DNA of 27,615 bases. Origin: an uncultured Pseudoflavonifractor sp. (GTDB taxonomy: Bacteria; Bacillota; Clostridia; Oscillospirales; Oscillospiraceae). The notes under the pieces were generated by a model. That model made no database searches, was not told the DNA's origin, and worked only from the letters and a program-made list of their open reading frames with translations. Positions 16,103 through 23,437 of this stretch are shown here, one piece after another (positions within the stretch are counted from its first letter, which is position 1; every line of letters begins with the position of its first letter). The translations under genes and the position numbers were made by a program. The stretch spans positions 1 to 27,615 of the forward strand of contig CANDEE010000022.1 of the NCBI GenBank assembly GCA_947383685.1, written 5' to 3'.

Positions 16103-16342
16103 CTATTCCCCATAATACCGCAGCAAATCCTCCATCAGCAGGCTGCCCAGCAGTCCGCTGGCAAAGGCCATGAGGGCGGCAAACTGGAATACCCCGGCGC
16201 ACTCATAGAGCCGTGCCGCCAGAGGCCCCCCCTCTCCCGCCCGGAGAAGCAGTGCCGCCGTGCCCCCCAGCAGCAGCACGCACAGCGCCAGCCCCCGGGT
16301 CAGGACAAACCGGGACAAGGCCCGGTATGTAGGAATCTTCAT
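16103..16342 (-). CDS. Small two-helix membrane protein, unknown function
   Basis: A 79-residue protein with two hydrophobic segments (LALCVLLLGGTAALLL and FQFAALMAFASGLLGSLLM), joined by a short loop with charged residues (RAGEGGPLAARLYECAG). No family recognised. The ATG at 16342 (MKIPTYRALSRFV) is preferred to one at 16444, because the longer N-terminus is Gly/Lys-rich and lies in less codon-like DNA; the ribosome site for either start is poor. It stands alone, converging on the SLH gene. Confidence 0.6.
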   Translation of the reverse strand: MKIPTYRALSRFVLTRGLALCVLLLGGTAALLLRAGEGGPLAARLYECAGVFQFAALMAFASGLLGSLLMEDLLRYYGE

Positions 16343-16583
16343 TTTCCCACGCCCCTTTCCCCTTGATTGTACCAGCCCTCCGCCCTTCCCGGCAAGGCCA
16401 AAAATATTCCAACAGATTTCGACGTCTCTCCCCCTCTTTTTCATTTTGGGTTTACCAATAAAAGGAAATCGTCAACATAACTCTTTCCCTTTGTCAAAGA
16501 GTGGCGAAATTTTCTCATATACAAACGAGAAAAAACACAATATAATGTGGTCACAAGGATAAGGAACGGAGGATGACCACAAC
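16343..16583. other. Intergenic region between divergent small genes
   Basis: About 240 bases, AT-richer than the neighbours. It carries the promoter of the DUF6514-like gene (16518-16546) and an imperfect inverted TTTCTC...GAGAAA pair (16511-16516 and 16527-16532) that overlaps the -35. No clear promoter for the leftward small membrane gene was found. Confidence 0.5.
16518..16546 (+). promoter_or_regulatory. Promoter of the DUF6514-like gene
   Basis: TATACA (16518-16523), a 17-base spacer and a perfect TATAAT (16541-16546). The same -35 variant and spacing occur before the MecA-like gene. GGAGG at 16568-16572 precedes the ATG at 16584 by 11 bases. Confidence 0.65.
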
Positions 16584-16856
16584 ATGAGGGAATTGAAACT
16601 GGACGTATTTTCGCTGTATCCGGACATGAAAGCCCCGGGGCCTTATGACTACGCCATCCTGGTGGATGAGGTGGATATGGGGGCCTTTGCCTGTGAGAGC
16701 TATGGGGCGCAGGTGACCAACCGCTCCACCGGGGACCGGGCGGAGGTGGCCAACATCACCGTCAGTGCCACCCGCATCGACCAGCTTATGGAGCTGCTGG
16801 TACGTAACCAGGTAGGGCCGGTCCACCTGGAGGATGTGGTGGAGGACTGGCTGTAA
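16584..16856 (+). CDS. DUF6514-like small protein
   Basis: A 90-residue cytoplasmic protein without membrane segments. The central ESYGAQVTN and the end LVRNQVGPVHLEDVVEDWL match my recollection of the DUF6514 family of small Clostridia proteins; function unknown. It has its own promoter and a terminator 90 bases after the stop, so it is monocistronic. The region after the stop (16857-16948) holds only a 13-codon ORF (16903-16944) that I do not consider a gene. Confidence 0.7.
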   Translation: MRELKLDVFSLYPDMKAPGPYDYAILVDEVDMGAFACESYGAQVTNRSTGDRAEVANITVSATRIDQLMELLVRNQVGPVHLEDVVEDWL

Positions 16857-16948
16857 GTACATAAGGAAAGACCGTCCCAAGAGGGCGGACCCACAGGGAA
16901 GTATGAAGGCGGCTGCAAAGTGTCCCAAGCCCATAAAGGACTAAGCAA

Positions 16949-16985
16949 AAGAAGCGGGTAGCTTGTCAAGCTACCCGCTTCTTTG
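16949..16985. terminator. Bidirectional terminator
   Basis: A 16-bp perfect stem (16949-16964 with 16968-16983) around GTC. T-runs on both sides let it end the DUF6514-like gene (+) and the EamA gene (-). Confidence 0.92.
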
Positions 16986-17028
16986 TGCCCGTTTCATCTC
17001 ATTCGTTCTCATACCGGCAAATATGAAT

Positions 17029-17442
17029 TTATAGTACCATTACCAAAGTTCCTGCGGTGATAAGAACTGCGCCAATAGCCGACTTTGGCGTAAATTGCTC
17101 ATGCAGAAATACAAATGCGAGAACCAGCGTTATCACAACGCTCAGCTTGTCAATCGGGACGACCTTGGCTACGTCGCCCATTTGAAGCGCCTTGAAATAG
17201 CACAGCCACGAAGCTCCCGTAGCAAGCCCTGAAAGGATCAGAAAAAGCCAGCTTTTCTTACTGATTTCCACAATACCGTTTTGTGTTCCAGTGACAAAAA
17301 CCATCCCCCACGCCATAACAAGAACCACAATCGTCCTAAGGGCCGTAGCAAGATTCGAATTCACACCGTCGATCCCAATCTTTGCCAAAATGGAGGTCAG
17401 AGCGGCAAAAACAGCAGATAAAATTGCAAATACAGCCCACAT
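17029..17442 (-). CDS. EamA-family small transporter (single domain)
   Basis: A 137-residue membrane protein with one EamA unit (four to five helices). Visible features are the start MWAVFAILSAVFAALTSILA, the central LRTIVVLVMAWGMVFVTG, WLCYFKALQMGDVAKVVPID, which is the conserved loop, and the C-terminal GAVLITAGTLVMV. Single-domain EamA proteins act as dimers and export small metabolites; the substrate is unknown. The ATG at 17442 is preferred: GGAGAG lies six bases upstream and relatives start with MW. The gene is clearly lower in GC than its neighbours and uses A/T-ending codons, so it may have been acquired. It lies 49 bases after the SGNH gene on the same strand. Confidence 0.85.
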   Translation of the reverse strand: MWAVFAILSAVFAALTSILAKIGIDGVNSNLATALRTIVVLVMAWGMVFVTGTQNGIVEISKKSWLFLILSGLATGASWLCYFKALQMGDVAKVVPIDKLSVVITLVLAFVFLHEQFTPKSAIGAVLITAGTLVMVL

Positions 17443-17491
17443 AGCCATCTCTCCATATCCCGATTTTCCGCTCATATTTGGGGCGGCTTTT

Positions 17492-18523
17492 TTATTTCCA
17501 TTCTGCCGCTGCGGCCTCCCAGGCCGCCCGGTTTTCTCCGGTCTGCTCCCGGGGCTCGTAGCCCAGCCCCCGGAGGTATTGCCCGGTATAGGCTGAGAAT
17601 ATCTTGGCCCCGTCCCGGTTCAGGTGCCCCCCGTCATAGAGGTGCACCGTGGGGTCCAGCCCCGCCTCGGCAAAGCTGTCCGACCAGTTGACAAAGGTCA
17701 CGCCGGGGTTTTGCTCCACGTCGGCCCTCAGCCTGTCGTAGACCACCGGAGTATATTGGCTGTAGGTGGGATTGATGGTCACAATCAGGTCTATGCCCTT
17801 CTCGGCGCAAAGCTGGGCAATACGGGAAAAATCCCGGATATTCTGCTGGTAGACCTCCTCGCTCTGGCGCATTTCCGAGAGGAAGGGGCCGTCCGCCGTC
17901 TGCTCAAAGACCTGGTCCACCGCGGTGTGGCCCTTCAAATTGTCTCTCCCTGCCGGAAGGATGGCCTTTTTCACATCGGAGGGGGTCAGCTCCTTCCAGC
18001 GGTCATGGTAGAAATAGAGGTCCCAGAAAAGACCCAGCTTCTTGTCCTCCTCGGCGCACTCCAGAATGGCCTGCACCCGGTTCATCCCCCAGGGCATATA
18101 CCCCAGGTTGATCTGGGTGTAGTTCTGATAGCGGTCAAAAAAGAGGGACGTGGCCTCCATCACCACCACCGACGGGCTTTGGGTGCGGAGGGCCTCCTTC
18201 AAATACCAATAGGTGATGGCTGGAACCTGCTCGCTGCCCCCCAACACGTAGCCCGTGAGGCCGCTTTCGGCGTACATACCGGCCGGATTCCAGTCGCAGT
18301 AGGCGTAGGAGGAGCCCAAAAACAGCACGTCGATGGAATCTCTCGGCTCTGCCAGATAGGCCGCCCAGGTGGAGCCATAGTCGGTGTGGGCGGGCCGCAG
18401 AATGCTCCCGCACAGGTGGAGCAGCAGCGCCGCCGTCAGAAGGAAGGCCGCGCACCACAGGGGCTCCCGGCGGCTTATTTTTGCCTTTCCTTCTTCCCGT
18501 TTGACAAGGACTTCGGTCGCCAT
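17492..18523 (-). CDS. Membrane-anchored SGNH-like protein of an acylation pair
   Basis: A 343-residue protein with one N-terminal membrane helix (about 25-45) and an extracytoplasmic SGNH/GDSL-like domain. The block DVLFLGSSYAYCDW carries the likely nucleophile serine, and LYDGGHLNRDGAKIFS near residue 300 carries the Asp-His pair. Such proteins (DltD, AlgX/AlgJ-like) work beside MBOAT acyltransferases and complete transfer of acyl groups to extracellular polymers. Here the MBOAT gene lies just 12 bases upstream. AAGGGGGTG precedes the ATG. The polymer modified is unknown; wall or exopolysaccharide is a reasonable guess. Confidence 0.8.
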   Translation of the reverse strand: MATEVLVKREEGKAKISRREPLWCAAFLLTAALLLHLCGSILRPAHTDYGSTWAAYLAEPRDSIDVLFLGSSYAYCDWNPAGMYAESGLTGYVLGGSEQVPAITYWYLKEALRTQSPSVVVMEATSLFFDRYQNYTQINLGYMPWGMNRVQAILECAEEDKKLGLFWDLYFYHDRWKELTPSDVKKAILPAGRDNLKGHTAVDQVFEQTADGPFLSEMRQSEEVYQQNIRDFSRIAQLCAEKGIDLIVTINPTYSQYTPVVYDRLRADVEQNPGVTFVNWSDSFAEAGLDPTVHLYDGGHLNRDGAKIFSAYTGQYLRGLGYEPREQTGENRAAWEAAAAEWK

Positions 18524-18535
18524 AGGCTCACCCCC

Positions 18536-19984
18536 TTAGAATTGACCGTAGATAAAGGACTGGGCGTCGTAACCCGTGCCGTAGCTGCCAAAGATGACCG
18601 CTGAGAGCAGCAGGGCCAGATACACGCACCACCGGAGCCACCGGGGAGCGTCCGCCACCTGCCGGGCGGGGTCGGCCTTCAGGCTGTATGCGTCCACTCC
18701 CAGGAGGACGAGGACGCCCACCCCGGCTACCAGGAACTCCTTCCGCCCCATACCCATGGCGGCAAGGCCCCCCACGTCCCAGAGGACGGGCTTTGCCATA
18801 TTCCCCAGCACCGCCAGGGCCGAGGAGACCGACCTGGCCTCAAAGAACACCCAGGCCAGGGTGGAAAGCAGGAACACCCAGCCCATCTGCCAGAGGGCAA
18901 GGACTTTTCCGTCCTCCCGCAGTGGGAGGACGCTCCGGGCCCTGGCCCGGAGGGGGGCGGTGAGGGCGCTGGCTACCTGGTAAATGCCGTTCAGCAGCCC
19001 CCAGACAAGGAAGGACAACGCCGCCCCATGCCACAGGCCGCTGACGGCAAAGACGACGAGCACATTGAGGTACTTCCGCACCGCTCCCCGGCGGCTGCCC
19101 CCCAGAGGGATATAGAGGTAATCCCGGAACCAGGAGCTGAGGGAGATATGCCACCGCCGCCAAAACTCTGCAATGGACCTGGAAAAATAGGGCGTACGGA
19201 AATTCTCCATGAGTTCAAAGCCCATGACCCTGGCCGAGCCCACCGCCATGTCGGAGTAAGCGGAGAAATCGCAGTAAATCTGAATGGAGAAGGCGCAGGC
19301 GGCAAGGATGACCTGCAAGCACCCGTAATTCTGGGGAGCGGCAAACACCGTATCCACCACCACCGCCAGCCGGTCCGCCAGCACCAGCTTCTTAAAGGCC
19401 CCCCACAGAAAGCGGAAAAAGCCCTCCCGCATGTTTACATAATTAAACTTATGGTAACCTTCAAGCTGGGGCAGCAATTTGTCCCCCCGCCCGATGGGGC
19501 CCGAGAGCAGGGCCGGGAAGAAAGAGAGAAACAGGGCGCACTTTAGAAAGCTCTTTTCCGCCGGGTACTTCCCCCGGTATACATCCACCAGGTAACCCAT
19601 GGCGGCGAACAGGTAGAAGGAGATGCCCGCCGGCAGGAGGAGCTTGGGGATCGCGGGCGACCAGTCCAGCCCCGCCAGGGCCAGCAGCCGGGACAGGGTA
19701 TCCACACCGAACCGGAGGTACTTAAAAACCCCCAAGGCCCCGATAAAGAGGCACAGGGCCCCCACCAGCAGTCCCTTTCGAGGCTTTTTTTCCAAAGACC
19801 GGGCGGCAAAGAAGGTCACCAGGATGGTGGAGAGCAAAAACAGGAAATATTCCGGCCCTGCGCAGAGGTAGAAAAACCAGCTGCACAGCAAAAGCCAGCC
19901 GTTCCGCGCCCGCTGGGGCAGGGCAAAATAGCAGAGGGCCGTGATAGGGAAAAACAAAAAATAAGACGGGGACAAAAAGCTCAA
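18536..19984 (-). CDS. MBOAT O-acyltransferase (AlgI/DltB-like)
   Basis: A 482-residue integral membrane acyltransferase with about ten to twelve helices. Key blocks are QIYCDFSAYSDMAVGSARVMGF, FWRRWHISLSSWFRDYLYIPLGG and SGLWHGAALSFLVWGLLNG, the last containing the conserved catalytic histidine of MBOAT enzymes. It resembles AlgI and related wall/polysaccharide O-acetylases. The start is TTG at 19984: GGGAGGGG lies seven bases upstream and MSFLSPSYFLFFP is the usual N-terminus. A very good promoter lies at 20018-20046. It and the SGNH protein form a two-gene acylation unit. Confidence 0.93.
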   Translation of the reverse strand: MSFLSPSYFLFFPITALCYFALPQRARNGWLLLCSWFFYLCAGPEYFLFLLSTILVTFFAARSLEKKPRKGLLVGALCLFIGALGVFKYLRFGVDTLSRLLALAGLDWSPAIPKLLLPAGISFYLFAAMGYLVDVYRGKYPAEKSFLKCALFLSFFPALLSGPIGRGDKLLPQLEGYHKFNYVNMREGFFRFLWGAFKKLVLADRLAVVVDTVFAAPQNYGCLQVILAACAFSIQIYCDFSAYSDMAVGSARVMGFELMENFRTPYFSRSIAEFWRRWHISLSSWFRDYLYIPLGGSRRGAVRKYLNVLVVFAVSGLWHGAALSFLVWGLLNGIYQVASALTAPLRARARSVLPLREDGKVLALWQMGWVFLLSTLAWVFFEARSVSSALAVLGNMAKPVLWDVGGLAAMGMGRKEFLVAGVGVLVLLGVDAYSLKADPARQVADAPRWLRWCVYLALLLSAVIFGSYGTGYDAQSFIYGQF

Positions 19985-20017
19985 CGGCCGCCCCTCCCTT
20001 CTTCACGTATCCTTTGT

Positions 20018-20046
20018 ATTGTACTGGAAAACAGGCTTTCTGTCAA
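20018..20046 (-). promoter_or_regulatory. Promoter of the MBOAT-SGNH operon
   Basis: On the - strand a perfect TTGACA (20041-20046), a 17-base spacer and TACAAT (20018-20023). This is the best sigma-A match in the window. Confidence 0.85.
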
Positions 20047-20122
20047 ACCTCGACAGGCCTCTATTGCTGGTAATTTAAGAGATTCTTCATAAAGTCTCCA
20101 CCCCTTTTTCCAATTTCCTTGC

Positions 20123-20128
20123 TACAAT
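20123..20128 (+). promoter_or_regulatory. Possible -10 of the S41 peptidase gene
   Basis: TACAAT lies 30 bases before the ATG at 20159. No convincing -35 is found at 16-18 bases, so this is weak. Confidence 0.3.
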
Positions 20129-20158
20129 GGAAAAAACTTGCGAAAAGGAGCCTTTTCT

Positions 20159-21805
20159 ATGAAGCTGAAATATCTCTCCCTTCTCCTGGTTCTCTCCCTC
20201 CTCCTGCCCTCGGCCCAGGCCGCCCAGTCCGACCCCCGGCAGGAGGATTTAGACTTCCTCTGCGCCGCCCTTCAGAATGCCCACCCCGGCTTTGACGCTC
20301 AGGTGGATCCGGAAGCCCTTGCCGCCAAAAGGGCGGAAATTGAGGCCCGTATCCCCGCCGCCACCGACGAGGAATTTGCCCTGGACCTCCAAAGCCTGGT
20401 GGCCCTTTTGGGGGACTCTCACACCACCACCAGCCTGTCCCCCATTCTGAACACCTCCCCCCTCTACCCTTTCTCCCTGGGCTGGTATGACGGCTCCTGG
20501 GTCCTCCAGGCCCTTCCGGCGGAACAGGAAGCCCTTCTGGGCCAGGAGGTGACCGCCCTCAACGGTCATCCTATGGCGGAGGTCCTCTCCCGTATGGCCG
20601 CTCTTGTCAGTGCCGACAACCCGGTCAAGCTTCGCCGGCAGACCCAGCAGGTCCTCCCCGCCCAGGCCGTTCTCTCCTATTTGGAGCTGGTGGATCAGGA
20701 CGGAACCTTGACCCTCACCCTGGCCTCGGGGGATACCCTCACCTTGGAGGCCCTCTCCCCTGACAGCTTTGCCGCCCTCCCCGACGACGCTCTGGCCCGG
20801 CTCGCCGACCGCCGCGCCGCCGTGGCCCCAACCGCCCGGGACAGCCGCCGTGCCTATTTCTCCCAACCCCTGTCGGAGACGGCCTACTATATTCAGTACA
20901 ACACCTGCCAGGACGACCTGGAGCATCCCATGGCGGACTTTGCCGCCCAGGTGGCCGCCGACTGGGAGGAGGGGGGCTACACCACCCTCCTTGTGGACCT
21001 GCGCTACAACGGCGGTGGCTCCGACGGGGTGCTCTACCCCATCCTGGAGTGGACCTCCGGCCTTGTCCGGGAGGGAGCCACCGTCTACGGGCTCATTGGG
21101 GAAGCCACCTTTTCCTCCGCCATCATCAACGCTGTGGAACTGAAGGAACTGGGGGCGGTGCTGGCGGGCTCCCCCACCAGCGGCAGCGCCGACCACTACG
21201 GCTCCACCCGTTCCCTCACCCTGCCCAACTCCGGCATCCGGGTGAGCTGTTCCAGCAAATTCATTGACCTGGAGACCCTCTTTGAAGCCGGCGTGGGGCT
21301 GGGAGTGGAAAGTCTGAAACCGGACTTTTCTGTGGAGCAGATCCTCTCTGACACCCTCTCCGGGCAGGACACCCTTGTCAACGCCCTCCTGGCTCTGGAG
21401 ACCCCCTATGCCCCGGTCCCCGGCCCGGACGCTCCCCTGACCCGCGGCGCCTTCGCCCGCCTTCTCTGGCAAACTGCCGGCGCCCCCGCCGCCGGGGCCT
21501 GCCCCTTTGAGGACGTCTTTCCTCCCTCCCTCTCCGCCCCTGCCATCGCCTGGTGCGCCCGGGAGGGCATGGTCCAGGGGGACGATGCTGGCGCCTTCTC
21601 CCCCGCCCGTCTCATCACCATTCAGGAGGCGGCGGTGATGCTCCACCGCCGGGCCGGCTCCCCTGCCACAGGCACAGTTCCTGACGCAGCCCCCTGGGCG
21701 GCGGAGGCCATGGCCTGGTTGATGGAACAGGTCACGCTTCCGGATGGGTTTTCCCCCTCCTCCCCCGTCACCCTCTCTTTCCTTGCTTCCGCGGCCCTCC
21801 TGTGA
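20159..21805 (+). CDS. Secreted S41-type peptidase with C-terminal SLH-like region
   Basis: A 548-residue exported protein with a signal peptide (MKLKYLSLLLVLSLLLPSAQ, cleaved near AQA, residue 22). The middle follows the S41 family: an N-terminal helical part with LGDSHTTT (about 88-96), DLRYNGGGSDGVL (about 280-292), GEATFSSAIINAVELK with the likely serine nucleophile (about 315-330), and LPNSGIRVSCSSKF. The tail (about 425-548) has SLH-like motifs, LTRGAFARLLW and GAFSPARLITIQEAAVML, though the repeats are degenerate. AAGGAG lies eight bases before the ATG at 20159. S41 members cleave proteins at the cell surface; the SLH tail would hold it at the wall. GEPTGG of relatives reads GSPTSG here, so activity should be tested. 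Confidence 0.82.
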   Translation: MKLKYLSLLLVLSLLLPSAQAAQSDPRQEDLDFLCAALQNAHPGFDAQVDPEALAAKRAEIEARIPAATDEEFALDLQSLVALLGDSHTTTSLSPILNTSPLYPFSLGWYDGSWVLQALPAEQEALLGQEVTALNGHPMAEVLSRMAALVSADNPVKLRRQTQQVLPAQAVLSYLELVDQDGTLTLTLASGDTLTLEALSPDSFAALPDDALARLADRRAAVAPTARDSRRAYFSQPLSETAYYIQYNTCQDDLEHPMADFAAQVAADWEEGGYTTLLVDLRYNGGGSDGVLYPILEWTSGLVREGATVYGLIGEATFSSAIINAVELKELGAVLAGSPTSGSADHYGSTRSLTLPNSGIRVSCSSKFIDLETLFEAGVGLGVESLKPDFSVEQILSDTLSGQDTLVNALLALETPYAPVPGPDAPLTRGAFARLLWQTAGAPAAGACPFEDVFPPSLSAPAIAWCAREGMVQGDDAGAFSPARLITIQEAAVMLHRRAGSPATGTVPDAAPWAAEAMAWLMEQVTLPDGFSPSSPVTLSFLASAALL

Positions 21806-21842
21806 TATACTGGTTTCACCAAACAGAACGGAGGCCGCCCCC

Positions 21843-22745
21843 ATGTCCCTGCCCAAGCTCATCGTGATCTTAGGCCCCACCGCCTGCGGCAAAAGCGGGC
21901 TGGGGGTAGCTCTGGCAAAAAAATACGGCGGAGAGATTGTCTCCGCCGACTCCCGGCAGGTCTACCGGGGCCTTGACCTGGGCACCGGAAAAATCACCCC
22001 GGGCGAAATGGAGGGCGTGCCCCACCACCTGCTGGACGTGGCCGCCCCCGGTGAGCAATACTCTGTGGCCCGCTTCCAGCCCATGGCCTACGAGGCCATC
22101 GACAGCATCCTGGATCGGGGAAACCTGCCCTTTCTGGTGGGAGGCACAGGGCTCTATGTCCGGGCGGTGGCGGAGGGCTACGTCTTTCACCAGGCTCCCC
22201 CCGACCCAGAGCTGCGCTCTGAGCTGGAGGCCCTGCCTACCGCCGCCCTCCGGGACAGGCTCACCGCTGCCGGGGTAGAGCTGGACCAGGACTGCTACCA
22301 TAACCGCCCCCGGCTGGTGCGGCTCATCGAAAAAACGGAAAATGGCGAGGACCCCCACGCCGAAGCGGAGCGGCAGCCCCGGTACGATGTGCTGACCCTG
22401 GGGGTAGGCTATCCCCGGGAGACGGTGTGCCGGCGCATCGACCACAGGCTTCTTGCCCGCCTGGAGGCCGGCATGGTAGAGGAGGTGGCGAACCTCCGGA
22501 AAAACGGGGTCTCCGACGAATTTTTGGAGGGCCTGGGCCTGGAGTACCGCTATATCCTCCACTACCTCACCGGAGCCATCCCCACAGAGGAAGCTCTGAT
22601 AGAGGAGCTGGGCCGGGCCATCAAGCGGTTTGCCAAGCGGCAGGTGAGCTGGTTCAAAAAGGACAGGGACGTCCATTGGCTGGACATGGAGGGCGACCCG
22701 GTCGCGGAAGCGGGCCGGCTCATAGACGCCTTTCTCGGCGGATAA
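21843..22745 (+). CDS. miaA: tRNA dimethylallyltransferase MiaA
   Basis: MiaA adds a dimethylallyl group to A37 of tRNAs reading UNN codons, using dimethylallyl diphosphate. The 300-residue protein is of normal length. It has the P-loop GPTACGKSGLG (about residues 11-21), DSRQVYRGLDLGTGK, the PFLVGGTGLYVRAV block, RPRLVRLIE, and the C-terminal FAKRQVSWFKKD. The ATG at 21843 is preferred; CGGAGG lies nine bases upstream and the extended frame to 21744 adds a Pro/Ser-rich segment outside the family. The gene follows the S41 peptidase by 37 bases, perhaps in the same transcript. A strong terminator follows the stop. Confidence 0.97.
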   Translation: MSLPKLIVILGPTACGKSGLGVALAKKYGGEIVSADSRQVYRGLDLGTGKITPGEMEGVPHHLLDVAAPGEQYSVARFQPMAYEAIDSILDRGNLPFLVGGTGLYVRAVAEGYVFHQAPPDPELRSELEALPTAALRDRLTAAGVELDQDCYHNRPRLVRLIEKTENGEDPHAEAERQPRYDVLTLGVGYPRETVCRRIDHRLLARLEAGMVEEVANLRKNGVSDEFLEGLGLEYRYILHYLTGAIPTEEALIEELGRAIKRFAKRQVSWFKKDRDVHWLDMEGDPVAEAGRLIDAFLGG

Positions 22746-22779
22746 AAAAGAGGTGGGCCAAAAGGCCCACCTCTTTTTT
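22744..22779. terminator. Bidirectional terminator between miaA and rubrerythrin
   Basis: A 16-bp perfect stem (22744-22759 with 22764-22779) with six A and six T at its base. It overlaps the stop codons of both converging genes. Confidence 0.95.
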
Positions 22780-23377
22780 ACTTCTTCTGCCAGGGCACCA
22801 TTTCCATCCGGACGAAAAACCCCTGCTCATGCTTGCACACCGGGCACTTCTCCGGGGGACGGGTGGCGGTGACGATATACCCGCAGTTCAGGCACATCCA
22901 CTCGCACTCCACGTCGCTGATAAACAGCTTGCCGCTCTCCACCAGCTCGGCAAACTCCCCGAACCGCTCTCCGTGGACTTTCTCAATGCGGGCAATTTGG
23001 GAAAAGAGATGGGAAATTTCCGGGAAGCCCTCCTCCTTGGCGATGTGGGCAAACTGGGTGTAGTCGTGCTCATACTCCTGCATCTCGTTATGCTGCGCCG
23101 CCCGCAGGTGCTCCGCCACAGTAGTGTAGAGGTCGATGGGATAGGTTCCGTCAATGGCGATATTCTCCCCGGAGCACTTTTCAAGGTAGTCGTAGAAGGC
23201 CCTGGCATGGGCCATCTCCTGATTGGCAGTGAACAGGAACACCATTTCAATGCAGGGCAAGCCCTGCTTTTTGGCAAACCCGGCGGAGAAGGTGTAGCGG
23301 TTCCGGGCCTGGCTCTCTCCGGCAAAGGCCCGGAGGAGATTAACCTTGGTTTGGCTTTCGGCAAAGGAAACGGACAT
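22778..23377 (-). CDS. rbr: Rubrerythrin
   Basis: A 199-residue rubrerythrin, a cytoplasmic diiron peroxidase that removes hydrogen peroxide in anaerobes. The ferritin-like part (about 1-150) has the metal ligand patterns AFAGESQARNRY, ANQEMAHARAF, EMQEYEHDY and IARIEKVHGERF. The C-terminal rubredoxin-type domain has MCLNCGYIV and CPVCKHEQGF (two CxxC pairs) for the iron site. Upstream is trkH on the same strand, ending 60 bases before the start, so a separate transcript is likely. The start codon lies inside a long hairpin (23368-23418), with the AGGGGG ribosome site in its loop. A -10-like TATAAA (23427-23432) would put transcription start at the hairpin base. Confidence 0.95.
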   Translation of the reverse strand: MSVSFAESQTKVNLLRAFAGESQARNRYTFSAGFAKKQGLPCIEMVFLFTANQEMAHARAFYDYLEKCSGENIAIDGTYPIDLYTTVAEHLRAAQHNEMQEYEHDYTQFAHIAKEEGFPEISHLFSQIARIEKVHGERFGEFAELVESGKLFISDVECEWMCLNCGYIVTATRPPEKCPVCKHEQGFFVRMEMVPWQKK

Positions 23378-23418
23378 GGCGATACCCCCTTTTCAATGTG
23401 GTATCATCATGTCCGTTT
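23368..23418 (-). promoter_or_regulatory. Hairpin enclosing the rubrerythrin start codon
   Basis: Arms 23368-23386 and 23400-23418 pair at 17 of 19 positions around a 13-base loop. The ATG (23375-23377) is in one arm and the purine-rich ribosome site (complement of 23386-23390) is in the loop. On the + strand the hairpin ends in six T (23416-23421), so it could instead be a + strand terminator, although no + gene is nearby. Confidence 0.75.
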
Positions 23419-23437
23419 TTTGGGAATTTATACTTCC

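Noticed and set aside
16511..16532. LexA/SOS box over the DUF6514-like promoter
   Set aside because: The TTTCTC/GAGAAA symmetry does not fit the Firmicute LexA pattern CGAAC-N4-GTTCG.
16903..16944. 13-codon ORF (MKAAAKCPKPIKD) after the DUF6514-like gene
   Set aside because: Too short and only a weak GGGAAG site; nothing supports expression.
20249..21892. 547-codon open frame on the - strand opposite the S41 peptidase
   Set aside because: Low-complexity Gly-rich product; the + strand has signal peptide and S41 motifs.
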